Assembly (NCBI RefSeq): GCF_002278035.1
Contig: NZ_CP022603.1
Location: 1,921,501 to 1,985,500, forward strand
DNA: 64,000 bases
Origin: Ochrobactrum quorumnocens
GTDB taxonomy: Bacteria > Pseudomonadota > Alphaproteobacteria > Rhizobiales > Rhizobiaceae
Direction: 5' to 3'
Shown: piece after piece, positions 8,013 through 16,937 of the stretch
Layout: every line of letters starts with the position of its first letter
Position numbering within the stretch: position 1 is the first letter of the stretch
The notes under the pieces: generated by a model
Database searches by the model: none
The model's input: the letters and a program-made list of their open reading frames with translations, nothing else
Told to the model about the DNA's origin: nothing
Translations under genes and position numbers: made by a program

Positions 8013-8400
8013 CTATGTCGCTAATCGAAACTTGCCGCCCTCTATAGCCTTGATCATCATGCTCAGCGTTTCATGACGGGTTTGTCCATCGGTAGGCGGA
8101 ACATGCTGCTCTAGCGATGAGAATTGTTGAAGGGGTGCGGTGATAGGCTCTGGGTCGGTCAACGTGTCGCCACCACGTTCCTGACAGCGATGAATGGCCG
8201 CATCTAACGGCGGCCGGTACAACGTAGTGGAGTGGCGCGGCGACTGTCTTGAACGGTTGCAGAAACCAAGGGCCGATTTCCATCCACAACGACAAAATAA
8301 CCGCCCTTGGCATAGCCTTCGGCAACACCTGCGAGCACATCCACGACCACGGCGTAACCGAAAGCCCCGGATCGCTCTGTCTGCTGCGCAAAACCACGTA
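8013..8400 (-). pseudogene. Decayed P-loop kinase/AAA-type ATPase, 3' part
   Basis: Read on the minus strand, three frames form one protein-like track: EGYAKGGYFVVVDG (about 8330-8282), then EIGPWFLQPFK (from about 8280) and LHYVV, then PPLDAAIHRCQERGGDTLTDPEP through EGGKFRLAT to the stop at 8013. Shifts lie near 8280 and 8215. The pattern resembles small ATP-binding proteins related to chloramphenicol phosphotransferase and AAA-type kinases. The N-terminal half with the P-loop is missing, because the frame runs directly into autotransporter sequence at about 8390-8405. Function is lost. Confidence 0.6.
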
Positions 8401-9440
8401 TTGACCACGCTCGACACGTTCCATGAGCGCTTGGGCGAACTGCGCTCAGAAGATATGCAGGATGGCTTTCATGCCTGGATGCGCGGTATCGGCAAGACCG
8501 GTTCCTATTCGCCAAAGAGCATCACTGGTTATAATGGCCATGGGTTTGACATGACCACGGCCGGTGTCCAGATCGGTGCTGACTATTCAAAGGGCGATGT
8601 CTTTGTGGCTGGCGATAAGCTCACAGTCGGCATCTTTGGAGAATATGTGAATTCGAGCTTCGATGTTCGTGGCCGCACAGCCGATGGTTCGATATCCTCA
8701 AAAGGACTTGGTGGTTATGTGACCTGGCAGCAGAAAGCTCCAACTGACCGTAAGCCTGGAACGGGCGCCTATGTAGATGCCGTCGTCAAGCAAGACTGGC
8801 TCGACTTTGGCGTGAATGCCAAGTCTGTATCGGGTTTTGATCTGCGAAATGGCTATAAGGGCAAGGCAACCTCCGCGTCTATTGAAGCAGGCTATGGCTT
8901 TGATCTTGGCAACAATGTTGTGCTGCAGCCACAGGCTCAGCTGACCTGGTCAAAGATCAAGGCAGACAGCTTCACTGATCCCTACGGCATTGCTGTCCAT
9001 GGTCAGGAAGCGGAATCGCTGATCGGTCGTGTTGGTGTGCGTCTTGAAAAGACCTTCTATTTCGGTGGTGAAGAAGAGACGCTTGAAGCTGCCCCCGCCA
9101 AGCCGATGAGCCTGCTAAGAACGCGAAGGGCAAGAAGGGTGCAAAGGCAAAGACGGTTATTGCTCCTCTGCCGGAGGCTCCTAAAAAGAAGAAGTTCGTG
9201 AAGTCCGTTACGACCTATGCGGATGCTAACGTCAGGCGTGAGTTCAAGGGCAAGAATGGCCTTGTGGCTTCAGGCACTGGCATCGGTAATGATATGGGTG
9301 GCACACGTTATGATGTCGGTGTTGGCGTGGTTGCCCGTGTTTCGGAAAATGTCAGCCTGTTCGGCCGCGGTGCTGTCGAGTTCGGTGGTTCCACCAATGC
9401 CGCTGGCAAGGTTTCGGGTGGTCTCAAGATTACCTGGTAA
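8386..9440 (+). pseudogene. Autotransporter beta-barrel remnant, frameshifted
   Basis: From about 8386 the plus strand reads VLTTLDTFHERLGELRS, the usual lead into a type Va autotransporter translocator, then typical barrel strands (AGVQIGADYSKGD, GEYVNSSFDVRGR, ASIEAGYGFDLGNN, GRVGVRLEKTFYF). Near 9106-9110 one base appears lost. The other frame continues with an Ala/Lys-rich linker, then TYADANVRREF and VSGGLKITW, the correct aromatic barrel terminus. The passenger domain, signal peptide and start are absent, so only the outer-membrane domain of the former surface protein survives. The upstream neighbour is an oppositely oriented decayed kinase, so a deletion or rearrangement joined them. 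Confidence 0.85.
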
Positions 9441-9470
9441 TTGATCCGAGACTTTATTCTCAAGATAAAA

Positions 9471-9505
9471 AAGGGCGCTCTACCCAATGGGGAGCGCCCT
9501 TTTTC
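9471..9505. terminator. Rho-independent terminator
   Basis: AAGGGCGCTC (9471-9480) pairs with GAGCGCCCTT (9492-9501), followed by TTTTC. It ends the former autotransporter gene 30 bp after its stop and shows the locus was once a normal transcription unit. Confidence 0.85.
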
Positions 9506-9622
9506 TTACCCGGACGACTTCGAACACTGCATGACTAGTGCAGCAGGAAACGTCATAACGGGAGGTGTCCATTAATTGGTAATGGACTTGTTCAGTTTCA
9601 AGACCTCAAAGATCGAAACGGC

Positions 9623-10882
9623 TTACATAACGGCCAAGGCATCAAGAAGGACCGTTTCAGTTCCGGTCTTACCGGACTTGAAAAAGAACCGGGTATGATG
9701 ATTATCATCACTCTCGCAAAATCCCGTCCCGATACCGTTATCAGGAAACGCGCGAAGCCGCTGCAAGCCAAGACGCTTTATGACGCCTCCGGATGTTTCG
9801 CCACCCACCACAATAAGCTTGTCTATGCCAAGTTCGGAAACGGCTGCAGCCAGTTCCGATATCAGCCGCTCGCCTTTTTCACTGGCGCCGCGAACACCAA
9901 GCTCGGCCTGAATTTCCTTCACGCGCGTATCGTGTACTGTAGTGGATATAAGATAAGGCTGATTTCCATGGTGAGCTTTCGCCCATTGCATTGATTTTGA
10001 AACCATCTCTTCAACGCTACCATCCTTTATGAGGTCAAGCGTTAACACTGGATGCTTTGCGGCAAAGACAGCAATCTGCCCATCTGCAATAGGTCCAACG
10101 GTTCCAACCAGTACGGCTGCGGTGCCGTTGCTCGGTGATGGCGGCGCAACAGATATGGCTGGTTTGGGTGCGAAACGGTCGATCCCAAGCTGGATGAGAA
10201 CGGCGTCAGAACTGACCATTGTCGGTTGCGCTCTTGCCAGTTCTGCAGCGATTTTGACATCGCCATCATCGCTTGCATCGACGACGCAGTAGCAGGTGCC
10301 ACCTCTTGCCATCGCATCAAGATGTGCTTGTGCGGCCTCTCTGCCTTTGAGCAGAACGGAGTGGGGCAGAAGGCCGACAGGTTCGGCTGTCTGCTTGCCG
10401 ATGAAGCGTACCATGTCTGGATCGTTCATCGGGGTGGCAGGGTCATAGCGTTTGACAGATTCGGAGATGAGACGGCTTCGGTAGAAGAGATAGCCTTGAT
10501 GTACCGTAGCATTGAACTTTGGGAAGCCGGGGCAGAACAATAGGCTGCTTGGATTGTAGCGCGCACGCAATGTGTCAGCAGCAGGCCCCACGTTTCCCTG
10601 TTCCGTTGAATCGAAACTGGCGCAGACTTTGTAAATGACCTGATCACATCCAATCGCATCGAAAGCGCCGGCGGCGCGGGTAATCTGCAAACATGCTTCT
10701 TCCGGATCGGCGAGGCGTGTTCTTCCAGCCCATATAACGACAGTTTCACCGTCACATTCCCGGATTGCGTCGATTTCAGTTACTACCGCAGTTTTAATTC
10801 CTGCTGTCTCGTAATAGGCTGCGACCATCAACGCGCCAGTCATGTCGTCGGCAATGATACCCAGAGTGGCTGTGTTCCCCAT
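9623..10882 (-). CDS. otnK: Four-carbon acid sugar kinase (3-oxo-tetronate kinase family)
   Basis: This 419-aa protein is of the DUF1537/four-carbon acid sugar kinase family. It opens with GIIADDMTGA (8-17), the N-terminal motif that binds the acid sugar. The central YKVCASFDSTEQGNVGP and the C-terminal nucleotide-binding part with VVGGETSGGV and GIGTGFCE are family hallmarks. OtnK phosphorylates 3-oxo-tetronate (from D-erythronate or L-threonate) at O4. The start at 10882 is chosen because AGGA lies 5-6 nt ahead, whereas the ATG four codons upstream lacks one. It is divergent from the class II aldolase-like gene at 11139, which supplies the next step, so the pair supports the otn assignment. 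A TGAAATTTAATTCCA motif sits 45 bp upstream. Confidence 0.85.
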   Translation of the reverse strand: MGNTATLGIIADDMTGALMVAAYYETAGIKTAVVTEIDAIRECDGETVVIWAGRTRLADPEEACLQITRAAGAFDAIGCDQVIYKVCASFDSTEQGNVGPAADTLRARYNPSSLLFCPGFPKFNATVHQGYLFYRSRLISESVKRYDPATPMNDPDMVRFIGKQTAEPVGLLPHSVLLKGREAAQAHLDAMARGGTCYCVVDASDDGDVKIAAELARAQPTMVSSDAVLIQLGIDRFAPKPAISVAPPSPSNGTAAVLVGTVGPIADGQIAVFAAKHPVLTLDLIKDGSVEEMVSKSMQWAKAHHGNQPYLISTTVHDTRVKEIQAELGVRGASEKGERLISELAAAVSELGIDKLIVVGGETSGGVIKRLGLQRLRAFPDNGIGTGFCESDDNHHTRFFFKSGKTGTETVLLDALAVM

Positions 10883-10927
10883 TTTTATCCTCATATCAGG
10901 CCATATCCAACGCTATTTCTGTGATAA

Positions 10928-10942
10928 TGAAATTTAATTCCA
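10928..10942. promoter_or_regulatory. Copy of the TGAAATTWAATTYCA operator-like motif (otnK)
   Basis: TGAAATTTAATTCCA differs by one base from the perfect palindrome at 31075-31089 and by one from the copy at 22577-22591. It lies upstream of otnK on the minus strand. Shared control by the IclR regulator at 30185 is inferred. Confidence 0.5.
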
Positions 10943-10998
10943 AACAAGTATCATTTTGATAGACCACGTCAATTACCGGGATTATGAAGTTGGCGCAC

Positions 10999-11092
10999 AC
11001 TCCGAAAAGTGTGAAGCGGTTTTCGGATAAGATGTGTGTAAAAACGAACAATGAGAGCACCGATCTGATTTAATCAGATCGAAACGCGCTCT
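10999..11092. repeat. Composite intergenic repeat with two hairpins
   Basis: CCGAAAA (11002-11008) pairs with TTTTCGG (11020-11026), and CGATCTGATT-T-AATCAGATCG (11061-11081) is a perfect 10-bp inverted repeat bracketed by AGAGC and GCTCT. This kind of sequence (CCGAAAA...GGTTTTCGGATAAGAT and GATCTGATT...) resembles repeats I know to be scattered between genes in Brucella and rhizobia, so I prefer a repetitive element over a dedicated otnC operator. Confidence 0.55.
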
Positions 11093-11138
11093 ACGCGACA
11101 TCAAAAATTCTTGGCTGCAAACAGATGGGGAATACACG

Positions 11139-11798
11139 ATGCCAACCGACTACGATCAGAACCTTACTGCGCGCCGCGCAATTGTGGATGCTATGCGCCA
11201 TATGGAAAACAAGGGTTTTAATCACGGTAGCAGCGGCAATATCAGCATTCGTGAGGGCGAACATGTTTGGGTGACGCCAACGGGTGCCACATCGCTTATG
11301 AAGCCCGAAGATATGAGCCTTGTGTCGGTCGAAGGCGAGCATCTGGCAGGCAAGGTTCCATCCAGCGAATGGCGCATTCACACAGAGATCATGCGCAATC
11401 ACCCCGAAGCGGGTGCCGTGATCCACTCGCACGCAGATAATTGCGTTGCGCTCTCTTGCTTGCGTAAACCGTTGCCAGCTTTCCATTACATGATCGCTTC
11501 CTTTGGCGGCAGTAAGGTTCCATGCGCTGACTATCGTGTGTTCGGGTCTGATGCTCTGGCCTATGAAATCGTTCGTGCTATGGGCAACCATCGCGCCTGT
11601 CTGATGGCAAGTCATGGGATGGTCGTGTGGGGCCGGGATATGGCTCACGCGACGCTTCTGGCTGAAAAGCTTGAAACTCTGGCGCGTCAGTATATTTTGG
11701 CCTGTCAGGTCGGCGATCCGGCTATCCTGAGCGAAAACGAGCTTGATGAAGTGCGTGCACGCTATGGATATTATGGCAGCAAACCGATGCCTCGTTGA
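11139..11798 (+). CDS. otnC: Class II aldolase/adducin family protein, 3-oxo-tetronate 4-phosphate decarboxylase-like
   Basis: This 219-aa protein has the fuculose-phosphate aldolase fold. GSSGNISIR (30-38) is the phosphate loop, Glu77 is the catalytic acid in SSEWRIH, and the zinc ligands are His96 and His98 (HSHADN) with His159 (ASHGMV). OtnC decarboxylates 3-oxo-tetronate 4-phosphate to dihydroxyacetone phosphate and CO2. L-fuculose-phosphate aldolase is the main alternative, but pairing with the acid sugar kinase favours the otn role. The oxidoreductase that makes 3-oxo-tetronate (LtnD or PdxA2 type) is not in the window. A GGGGAA ribosome site precedes the ATG. Confidence 0.82.
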   Translation: MPTDYDQNLTARRAIVDAMRHMENKGFNHGSSGNISIREGEHVWVTPTGATSLMKPEDMSLVSVEGEHLAGKVPSSEWRIHTEIMRNHPEAGAVIHSHADNCVALSCLRKPLPAFHYMIASFGGSKVPCADYRVFGSDALAYEIVRAMGNHRACLMASHGMVVWGRDMAHATLLAEKLETLARQYILACQVGDPAILSENELDEVRARYGYYGSKPMPR

Positions 11799-11811
11799 TA
11801 GGCAATCGCGA

Positions 11812-11838
11812 CAGGCCCGAATGAGACATTCGGGCCTG
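11812..11838. terminator. Bidirectional terminator between otnC and the amidase-like gene
   Basis: CAGGCCCGAAT (11812-11822) and ATTCGGGCCTG (11828-11838) form an 11-bp stem with a 5-nt loop between convergent genes. T runs on either side are short. Confidence 0.7.
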
Positions 11839-11852
11839 AATTGATTTACCAG

Positions 11853-13532
11853 TTACGCAGCAGCTGGTCCCGTTTCCTGAAACCGGTCGAGCACATTGCG
11901 GGTAATGGTGGTTGTGTAGGCGCAGTTGCGCTTTAGGCCCATCACCCACTCACAAAGCCCTGCGGTTACCACTTCCCCGTCACCCTGCTTCATTGATACG
12001 AGCATTCCAGCGCCATGGGCCAATCGCTTTCGCGCGGATTCATAGCCATCAGGAGCCATTTCGCAGATGCCTTGCAGATCGCTATCCCGAACGTAGTAAC
12101 GATGTCCCTGGCCGTCGAGTTCGTACTCGTAGATCGAAGCCGGGGTCATGGCCAGAATCTCGATCTTCTCGGTCGGCACACCATGTTCTTCCGCGGCATA
12201 TGGGAAGCCATTCTTGAACGAATAATTGAGGCCATCGACTTCGTAGCCAAAGATTTGCGCTTCATGGCCGAAGATGTCGGCATAGCGCAGATGTGTGCCT
12301 TCGAAGATCCAATGCTCGGGTTGATAGACAGTAAGTCCGCGTGAGCCCCGTGGAGAAAAGCCACCCCAACTGCCATACATTCCGTTTTCACCGTTAACAC
12401 CAACCGTGGATGCGCCGGGCCAGTTTACGGCGCCGCTTGCCCAGTTTGCCGTACACAAGTGTTTCTGATCGGTCTGCATGATGGGGTCTTGCGTGGGTGC
12501 TTTGGTCTTCCAGCACACTTGCGTCTGCCCATCGTTCTCAAGCCGGATTTGCCAAAGGAAGTTACCACCAAAGCGAGCGAGATTCCCGCCGCGTGCGACA
12601 AACCCCTCGACGGTCTTGCGCATGTCCCACGACCAATATTCATCATGCCCAACGGTCACAAGACAATTATAATCATCGAGGATTGATGGGTTATAATGGA
12701 GATCGGTTTGAGTGATGTAGTCGATCTGGTAGCCTGCTGCTTCAGCCCAAGTCACGAAATAGCGCTCGTATTGTGCATAGCCAGCAGAAGAATAAAACTG
12801 TGAGAAGCCCATCGTATAACCCCATTCTTTAGATGGGTAACGGGTTGCATCGCCCATGTCCTGCCAGACTGGATTACAGACGCGCGCAGCTCCCTCCGGT
12901 AGCCAGCACATCCCCTTGGACCATGGACGGCGCAGGCTCAAGATAGGTGAACCCTCGTTCTTGTTGGGACCCCAAGTGCCAAAATAGTGGTTGGCACCGC
13001 CCCAATCATTATAGGCTGTCCAGGTGCCGGTTGCGAACATGAGGAGAATGCGACCCGAGCGGGTTTTCTTCGTGGGGCGCACGACGACAAAGTGATGCTG
13101 GACGAAGCGTTCGCCATCCGGACGCATACACGTCGAGACAACGCGATAAAAACCGGAACGAGCATCGTCTGGAATCTTCCAGCGATAGAGAACCGGCCAG
13201 TCGCAACCATCCATATAGGCGGTTTCCGATGTTTTGGTGAAGCTTCCGGGAAGGTCGAAAGCTTCGTCCATCATCTGGGGCTCATGGCTGTCCCGATATA
13301 TCTGGATCGACCATGTCTTGGCTGTGGTGGAGCCATGAAATTCGACTGTTTCGCCGGGATCGTAAGACATTTTTTCGGTATAGACGAAGACTTCGGGAAG
13401 GTTCGGGTCTTCACGCGGAAACTGATAACGATAATCGGAGAGGAAATGCTCGTCCGCATAGCCTTTGCGAACGGCCCAAGGCTTGATCGCGTGTGGTCCC
13501 ATCTCAGGAAATTTAAACTTGTCGCGGGGCAT
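11853..13532 (-). CDS. N,N-dimethylformamidase large-subunit-like hydrolase
   Basis: This 559-aa protein is related to the C-terminal domain of the N,N-dimethylformamidase large (beta) subunit. An N-terminal beta-sandwich (about 30-160) is followed by the core with TAYNDWGGANHYFGT and TVGHDEYWSWDMR. In the characterised Paracoccus enzyme the mononuclear iron uses a His and a Glu spaced HxE, as I recall. HDE at residues 296-298 fits, so a metal amidase acting on a small N-substituted amide is likely. No small subunit gene is adjacent. The start at 13532 follows a strong AGGAGAGAG site, whereas an in-frame ATG seven codons earlier has none. It is last in a minus-strand operon after the aminotransferase and a GntR gene. 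Confidence 0.78.
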   Translation of the reverse strand: MPRDKFKFPEMGPHAIKPWAVRKGYADEHFLSDYRYQFPREDPNLPEVFVYTEKMSYDPGETVEFHGSTTAKTWSIQIYRDSHEPQMMDEAFDLPGSFTKTSETAYMDGCDWPVLYRWKIPDDARSGFYRVVSTCMRPDGERFVQHHFVVVRPTKKTRSGRILLMFATGTWTAYNDWGGANHYFGTWGPNKNEGSPILSLRRPWSKGMCWLPEGAARVCNPVWQDMGDATRYPSKEWGYTMGFSQFYSSAGYAQYERYFVTWAEAAGYQIDYITQTDLHYNPSILDDYNCLVTVGHDEYWSWDMRKTVEGFVARGGNLARFGGNFLWQIRLENDGQTQVCWKTKAPTQDPIMQTDQKHLCTANWASGAVNWPGASTVGVNGENGMYGSWGGFSPRGSRGLTVYQPEHWIFEGTHLRYADIFGHEAQIFGYEVDGLNYSFKNGFPYAAEEHGVPTEKIEILAMTPASIYEYELDGQGHRYYVRDSDLQGICEMAPDGYESARKRLAHGAGMLVSMKQGDGEVVTAGLCEWVMGLKRNCAYTTTITRNVLDRFQETGPAAA

Positions 13533-13580
13533 AGTGAGCTCTCTCCTAGGCATTTATAAAATGTCGTTTTCGATCTGCGT

Positions 13581-14285
13581 CTAATGTCCAATTTCAGTAT
13601 CGGCATCGACATGATTGTTTTGTTCGTATTCTTGCAGATGCTTTATCAAAGCAGTGCCGCCCTCAATCAAATCAAGCTGGACCGCCAGACGCAGAGCGTA
13701 ACTATCGCGCGCCTTCAAAGCGGCAAGAATATTTTCGTGTTGATGACGCCCTGGATATGTTGGCTTTGCCGAGGGGTATTGTTCGGATGCCAAGGGTCCA
13801 ACCCTGATCCAGAGGCTTTCAAGCACATCGATAAGATGCGCCATGCCGCTTTGCTTATAGAGCGCAAAATGGAAATCCGAGTTGATCTGCAAGGCTGCTG
13901 GCCAATCCCCGGTGCGCTCGGCTTCGGTCAACTCACGATGGATAGTCTCCAGCTTGGCGATGGTTTCATCTGAGATATTCGTCAGCGCGTGTTCCGCAGC
14001 GAGAGGCTCAAGGACGAGCCGCATTGCACGGATTTCTTTGTATTCTGCAAGGCTCAAGCGTCGTACACGAATATAAAAGCGCGGTTTGATTTCAATCGCG
14101 CCTTCGCGTGACAATTGCATCAGCGCTTCGCGGACAGGCGTTTCCGATGTGCCCAGCGACAAAGCCAGTTGACGAACCTTGAACCGCTGATGCGGTTTGA
14201 ACTGCGCGCGCAACAGCCCCGATTTGAGCTGCTGATACACGATGTCAGAAAGGTTGTCCCGATCGTCGCCCGCCTGTTCGCTCAC
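13581..14285 (-). CDS. GntR-family regulator, FCD/FadR subgroup (copy 1)
   Basis: This 234-aa protein has an N-terminal winged helix (FKVRQLALSLGTSETPVREALMQLSREGAIEIKPR, here cited as its core LALSLGTSETPVREALMQL) and an all-helical FCD effector domain. Candidate metal ligands lie in NSDFHFALYKQ and HQHENILAAL. FCD regulators sense small carboxylates or amines and usually repress neighbouring genes. It lies 9 bp after the aminotransferase stop and 48 bp before the dimethylformamidase-like gene, so all three are probably one operon. It is about two-thirds identical by eye to the regulator at 19736-20464, with identical recognition-helix residues. Confidence 0.92.
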   Translation of the reverse strand: MSEQAGDDRDNLSDIVYQQLKSGLLRAQFKPHQRFKVRQLALSLGTSETPVREALMQLSREGAIEIKPRFYIRVRRLSLAEYKEIRAMRLVLEPLAAEHALTNISDETIAKLETIHRELTEAERTGDWPAALQINSDFHFALYKQSGMAHLIDVLESLWIRVGPLASEQYPSAKPTYPGRHQHENILAALKARDSYALRLAVQLDLIEGGTALIKHLQEYEQNNHVDADTEIGH

Positions 14286-14294
14286 GCTTTGTCC

Positions 14295-15545
14295 TTATCT
14301 GACGGAGATTGCCTTGAAGGCATCCTGCGTTCGCGAAAGAGCATCATCGATCACCGCATCCGTGTGCGCACAAGATATGAACATGTTGTGCTTGTGGTGC
14401 AGATAGACACCACGGTTTAAAGCTTCGCGGCAGAAGCGAGCACCAAGTTGCGCATCTGTGTCGCCGATGAATTGCACGAGAGGCATTGCGGCAGGTCCGG
14501 TTTGCAGAAGTTCAAATCCGTGAGCACGGGCTTGTGCATCCAGTCCATTGCGCAGGCGTTCGCCCGCATGTTTCATGAGCGCAGGGCCATTAATGCGCTT
14601 TAGTTCTTTAATGGTAGCAACTGCCGCGGCCATTGATGCTCCCGCATACCAGAACGAGCCGGTCATATAGGCCTGTCCTGCAGCTTCGCGAAAGCGGTTG
14701 GTGCCAGTGATGGCTGCAAGCGAATAACCATTGGCAATTGCCTTGGAATAGGCAGCCAGATCTGGCTCAACGCCTGTGCCACGCCAGCTTCCGCCAAGAT
14801 CGATGCGGAAGCCGCCACGAACGTCATCGAGAATGAGTGCTGCACCCGCTGCATCACACAGTGCGCGCGCCGTCATTGCAAATTCCGATGTCGGGAGTTC
14901 CTGCGGAATGGCAAGATCGTGCTTGAAAGCAGAAACAATGATTGCGGCCAGATCATCGCCCGCTTGCTTGGCTGCCGCTGTCAGGCTTTCAACATCGTTA
15001 TAAACATAGTGGATAAGATGCGCACGGTCTTCCGCTGTTACGCCAACAATCGATGGTGTGCACCATGGCACAGCACCGTGATAAGCGCCTTTGGCAACCA
15101 GTACCTTACGACGCTTGGTGGCGCCACGTGCAATCGTAACGCAGTTGGTCGTGGCATCCGTTCCGTTCTTTTGAAGCAATGCCCAATCTGCATGCGGCAC
15201 TGTCTCAACAAGCAGTTCTGCAAGTTCGACTGCGTGGGCTGTTGGGCCGTTGAGGCAGTCACCTGCTTGTATCTGGCTGAGCGCTGCTGCATCCACGAGA
15301 GTGTTGCGATGACCCAGTATGATTGGACCCCAAGCACACATGAAGTCGATATAGCTGCTACCATTAACGTCGGTGACATGGGCACCTTCACCAGACGCAA
15401 AATATTGAGGGTAACCCTCTGGGAGAGATGATGCGCGCTGATGTCCCCACATGCCGTTGGGGATGACGCGTTCGGCGCGCTCGCGCAGCTCAGCGTCGAG
15501 ATTGTGTGCGTTCAAGGTTTGGGCCGAAGTGGAATGCGCATGCAT
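14295..15545 (-). CDS. Class III PLP aminotransferase, glutamate-1-semialdehyde aminomutase-like
   Basis: This 416-aa class III aminotransferase has GTDATTNCVTIAR as the phosphate loop, LILDDVRGGFR as the cofactor-aspartate region (the common DEV is DDV here) and AAYSKAIANGY with the Schiff-base lysine at residue 268. Homologues include glutamate-1-semialdehyde aminomutase and omega-amine transaminases. Its place beside a Pot-type importer and an amidase-like enzyme, not in a haem cluster, suggests catabolic transamination or isomerisation of an amino compound. The start at 15545 has GGGAG eight bases upstream. It heads the minus-strand operon and shares a promoter region with the importer operon. 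Confidence 0.85.
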   Translation of the reverse strand: MHAHSTSAQTLNAHNLDAELRERAERVIPNGMWGHQRASSLPEGYPQYFASGEGAHVTDVNGSSYIDFMCAWGPIILGHRNTLVDAAALSQIQAGDCLNGPTAHAVELAELLVETVPHADWALLQKNGTDATTNCVTIARGATKRRKVLVAKGAYHGAVPWCTPSIVGVTAEDRAHLIHYVYNDVESLTAAAKQAGDDLAAIIVSAFKHDLAIPQELPTSEFAMTARALCDAAGAALILDDVRGGFRIDLGGSWRGTGVEPDLAAYSKAIANGYSLAAITGTNRFREAAGQAYMTGSFWYAGASMAAAVATIKELKRINGPALMKHAGERLRNGLDAQARAHGFELLQTGPAAMPLVQFIGDTDAQLGARFCREALNRGVYLHHKHNMFISCAHTDAVIDDALSRTQDAFKAISVR

Positions 15546-15593
15546 TGGTTGTCTCCCATTTGACGACGTTTTTACGCTCGTCACGTCGAATTA

Positions 15594-15793
15594 TGATATA
15601 TCAAAAATGATCCTGACGATGAAGATATGTCAAGATGGAATCCGTAAAGATGCGTAAATATTATTATAGTAGCGTACTTCATGGGTCATTTAGCGAAAAT
15701 ATCGGGGTCTGGCCGCGAAAAGCGGAGATTTCCGAAAGAAAACAGCAGGAAGGCTGCAGCCTGGCCGGTAAGTTCGATAAATTTGATATATCA
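15594..15793. promoter_or_regulatory. Divergent promoter region with two TGATATATCA palindromes
   Basis: Exact 10-bp palindromes TGATATATCA lie at 15594-15603 and 15784-15793, one near each of the two divergent genes. They resemble the short palindromes bound by FCD-type GntR proteins. A related half-site, ATATATCA, precedes the second GntR gene at about 20508-20515. Both GntR proteins have the same recognition helix, so they may compete for these sites. Confidence 0.55.
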
Positions 15794-15856
15794 TTCTAGA
15801 CAAAGAAGTGGAATGCGGGTTAAGCTCATCCAACAACAAAAACATCAGGGGAAAGC

Positions 15857-16933
15857 ATGGCTAGCCATAAAAGCACGCCCGATTCCGGGCTGGGCATCAG
15901 CATTCAGGGTGTGAGGAAAAGCTATGGAAGCTTTACGGCTGTTGACGATCTCGATATGGAGATTGCACCTGGTGAATTTCTCGCCTTGCTTGGGCCGTCT
16001 GGTTCCGGAAAGTCGACAATCCTCATGATGCTTGCCGGGTTTGAGCGTCCCGATAAGGGGCGTATCTTGTTCGGTAGCAACGACTATACGCGCGTTCCGC
16101 CGCATAAGCGCAATATTGGTATGGTGTTTCAGCATTACACGCTGTTTCCCAACATGAGTGTACTCGACAATGTTGCTTTCCCACTCAAAACGCGTGGTGT
16201 GCCAAAAGAGGAGCGGCATCGTATCGCCCGCGAGGCGCTTGCCCGCGTGCGGCTCGCAGATTTCGCCAATCGCAGTCCGAAACAGCTCTCCGGTGGGCAG
16301 CAGGAGCGTGTCGCATTGGCCCGCGCGATTGTCTATTCGCCGCGTGTTCTTCTGATGGATGAACCTTTGTCCGCGCTTGATAAAAACCTGCGCGAAGAAA
16401 TGCAGATCGAGATCAAGCGCCTTCATGCCGAACTGGGTATGACAATCGTGTTTGTGACCCATGATCAGGGCGAAGCGCTCACAATGGCTGACCGCGTTGC
16501 GATCCTTCAGGGCGGTCATATCCAGCAAATCGCGGGTGCGCGCGAACTCTACAATCGCCCGTCAAATCTGTTTTCTGCGAGCTTCATTGGTGAGATGAAC
16601 TTGATACCCATCACATGGGATGGTGTGCAGGCGCGGGCTGCCGATGGCACTGTCGTTTCCATACCGTCAGAAAATGTCATGGGCGCTCAATCCAGTGACG
16701 CGCTGATGGCGGTTCGCCCGGAGCGGTTGATACCTGCGGAGCAGGGGCTAGAGATCACCGTGCGTGATGTCATTTATGCCGGCCCAGATACTGCCATTCT
16801 GGGCACTATGGTCGACGGCACCGAACTGCGCGCACGTTTGGCGAGCGCTGCAATTTCCGACATTGGTGCCGGGCAAAAGCTGCGTTTAGGTTTCGCGCCT
16901 GAAGCCAGCCTCGTTTATTCTCGAGCGAGCTAA
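15857..16933 (+). CDS. ABC transporter ATPase, PotA-type
   Basis: This 358-aa importer ATPase has Walker A GPSGSGKST (46-54), signature LSGGQ (144-148) and Walker B VLLMDEPLSALD (165-176), then a C-terminal TOBE domain from about 280. It powers uptake with the two permeases and binding protein that follow. Gene order ATPase, PotB, PotC, PotD and the sequence class point to the polyamine/opine/Fe family importers. AGGGGAAAGC precedes the ATG. Given the amidase-like and aminotransferase genes across the divergent promoter, a nitrogenous organic solute is likely, but putrescine or spermidine cannot be claimed. Confidence 0.9.
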   Translation: MASHKSTPDSGLGISIQGVRKSYGSFTAVDDLDMEIAPGEFLALLGPSGSGKSTILMMLAGFERPDKGRILFGSNDYTRVPPHKRNIGMVFQHYTLFPNMSVLDNVAFPLKTRGVPKEERHRIAREALARVRLADFANRSPKQLSGGQQERVALARAIVYSPRVLLMDEPLSALDKNLREEMQIEIKRLHAELGMTIVFVTHDQGEALTMADRVAILQGGHIQQIAGARELYNRPSNLFSASFIGEMNLIPITWDGVQARAADGTVVSIPSENVMGAQSSDALMAVRPERLIPAEQGLEITVRDVIYAGPDTAILGTMVDGTELRARLASAAISDIGAGQKLRLGFAPEASLVYSRAS

Positions 16934-16937
16934 GCCG

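Noticed and set aside
11061..11081. Dedicated operator of otnC
   Set aside because: The perfect palindrome is embedded in a longer sequence resembling a repeated intergenic element, so a gene-specific operator is not supported.
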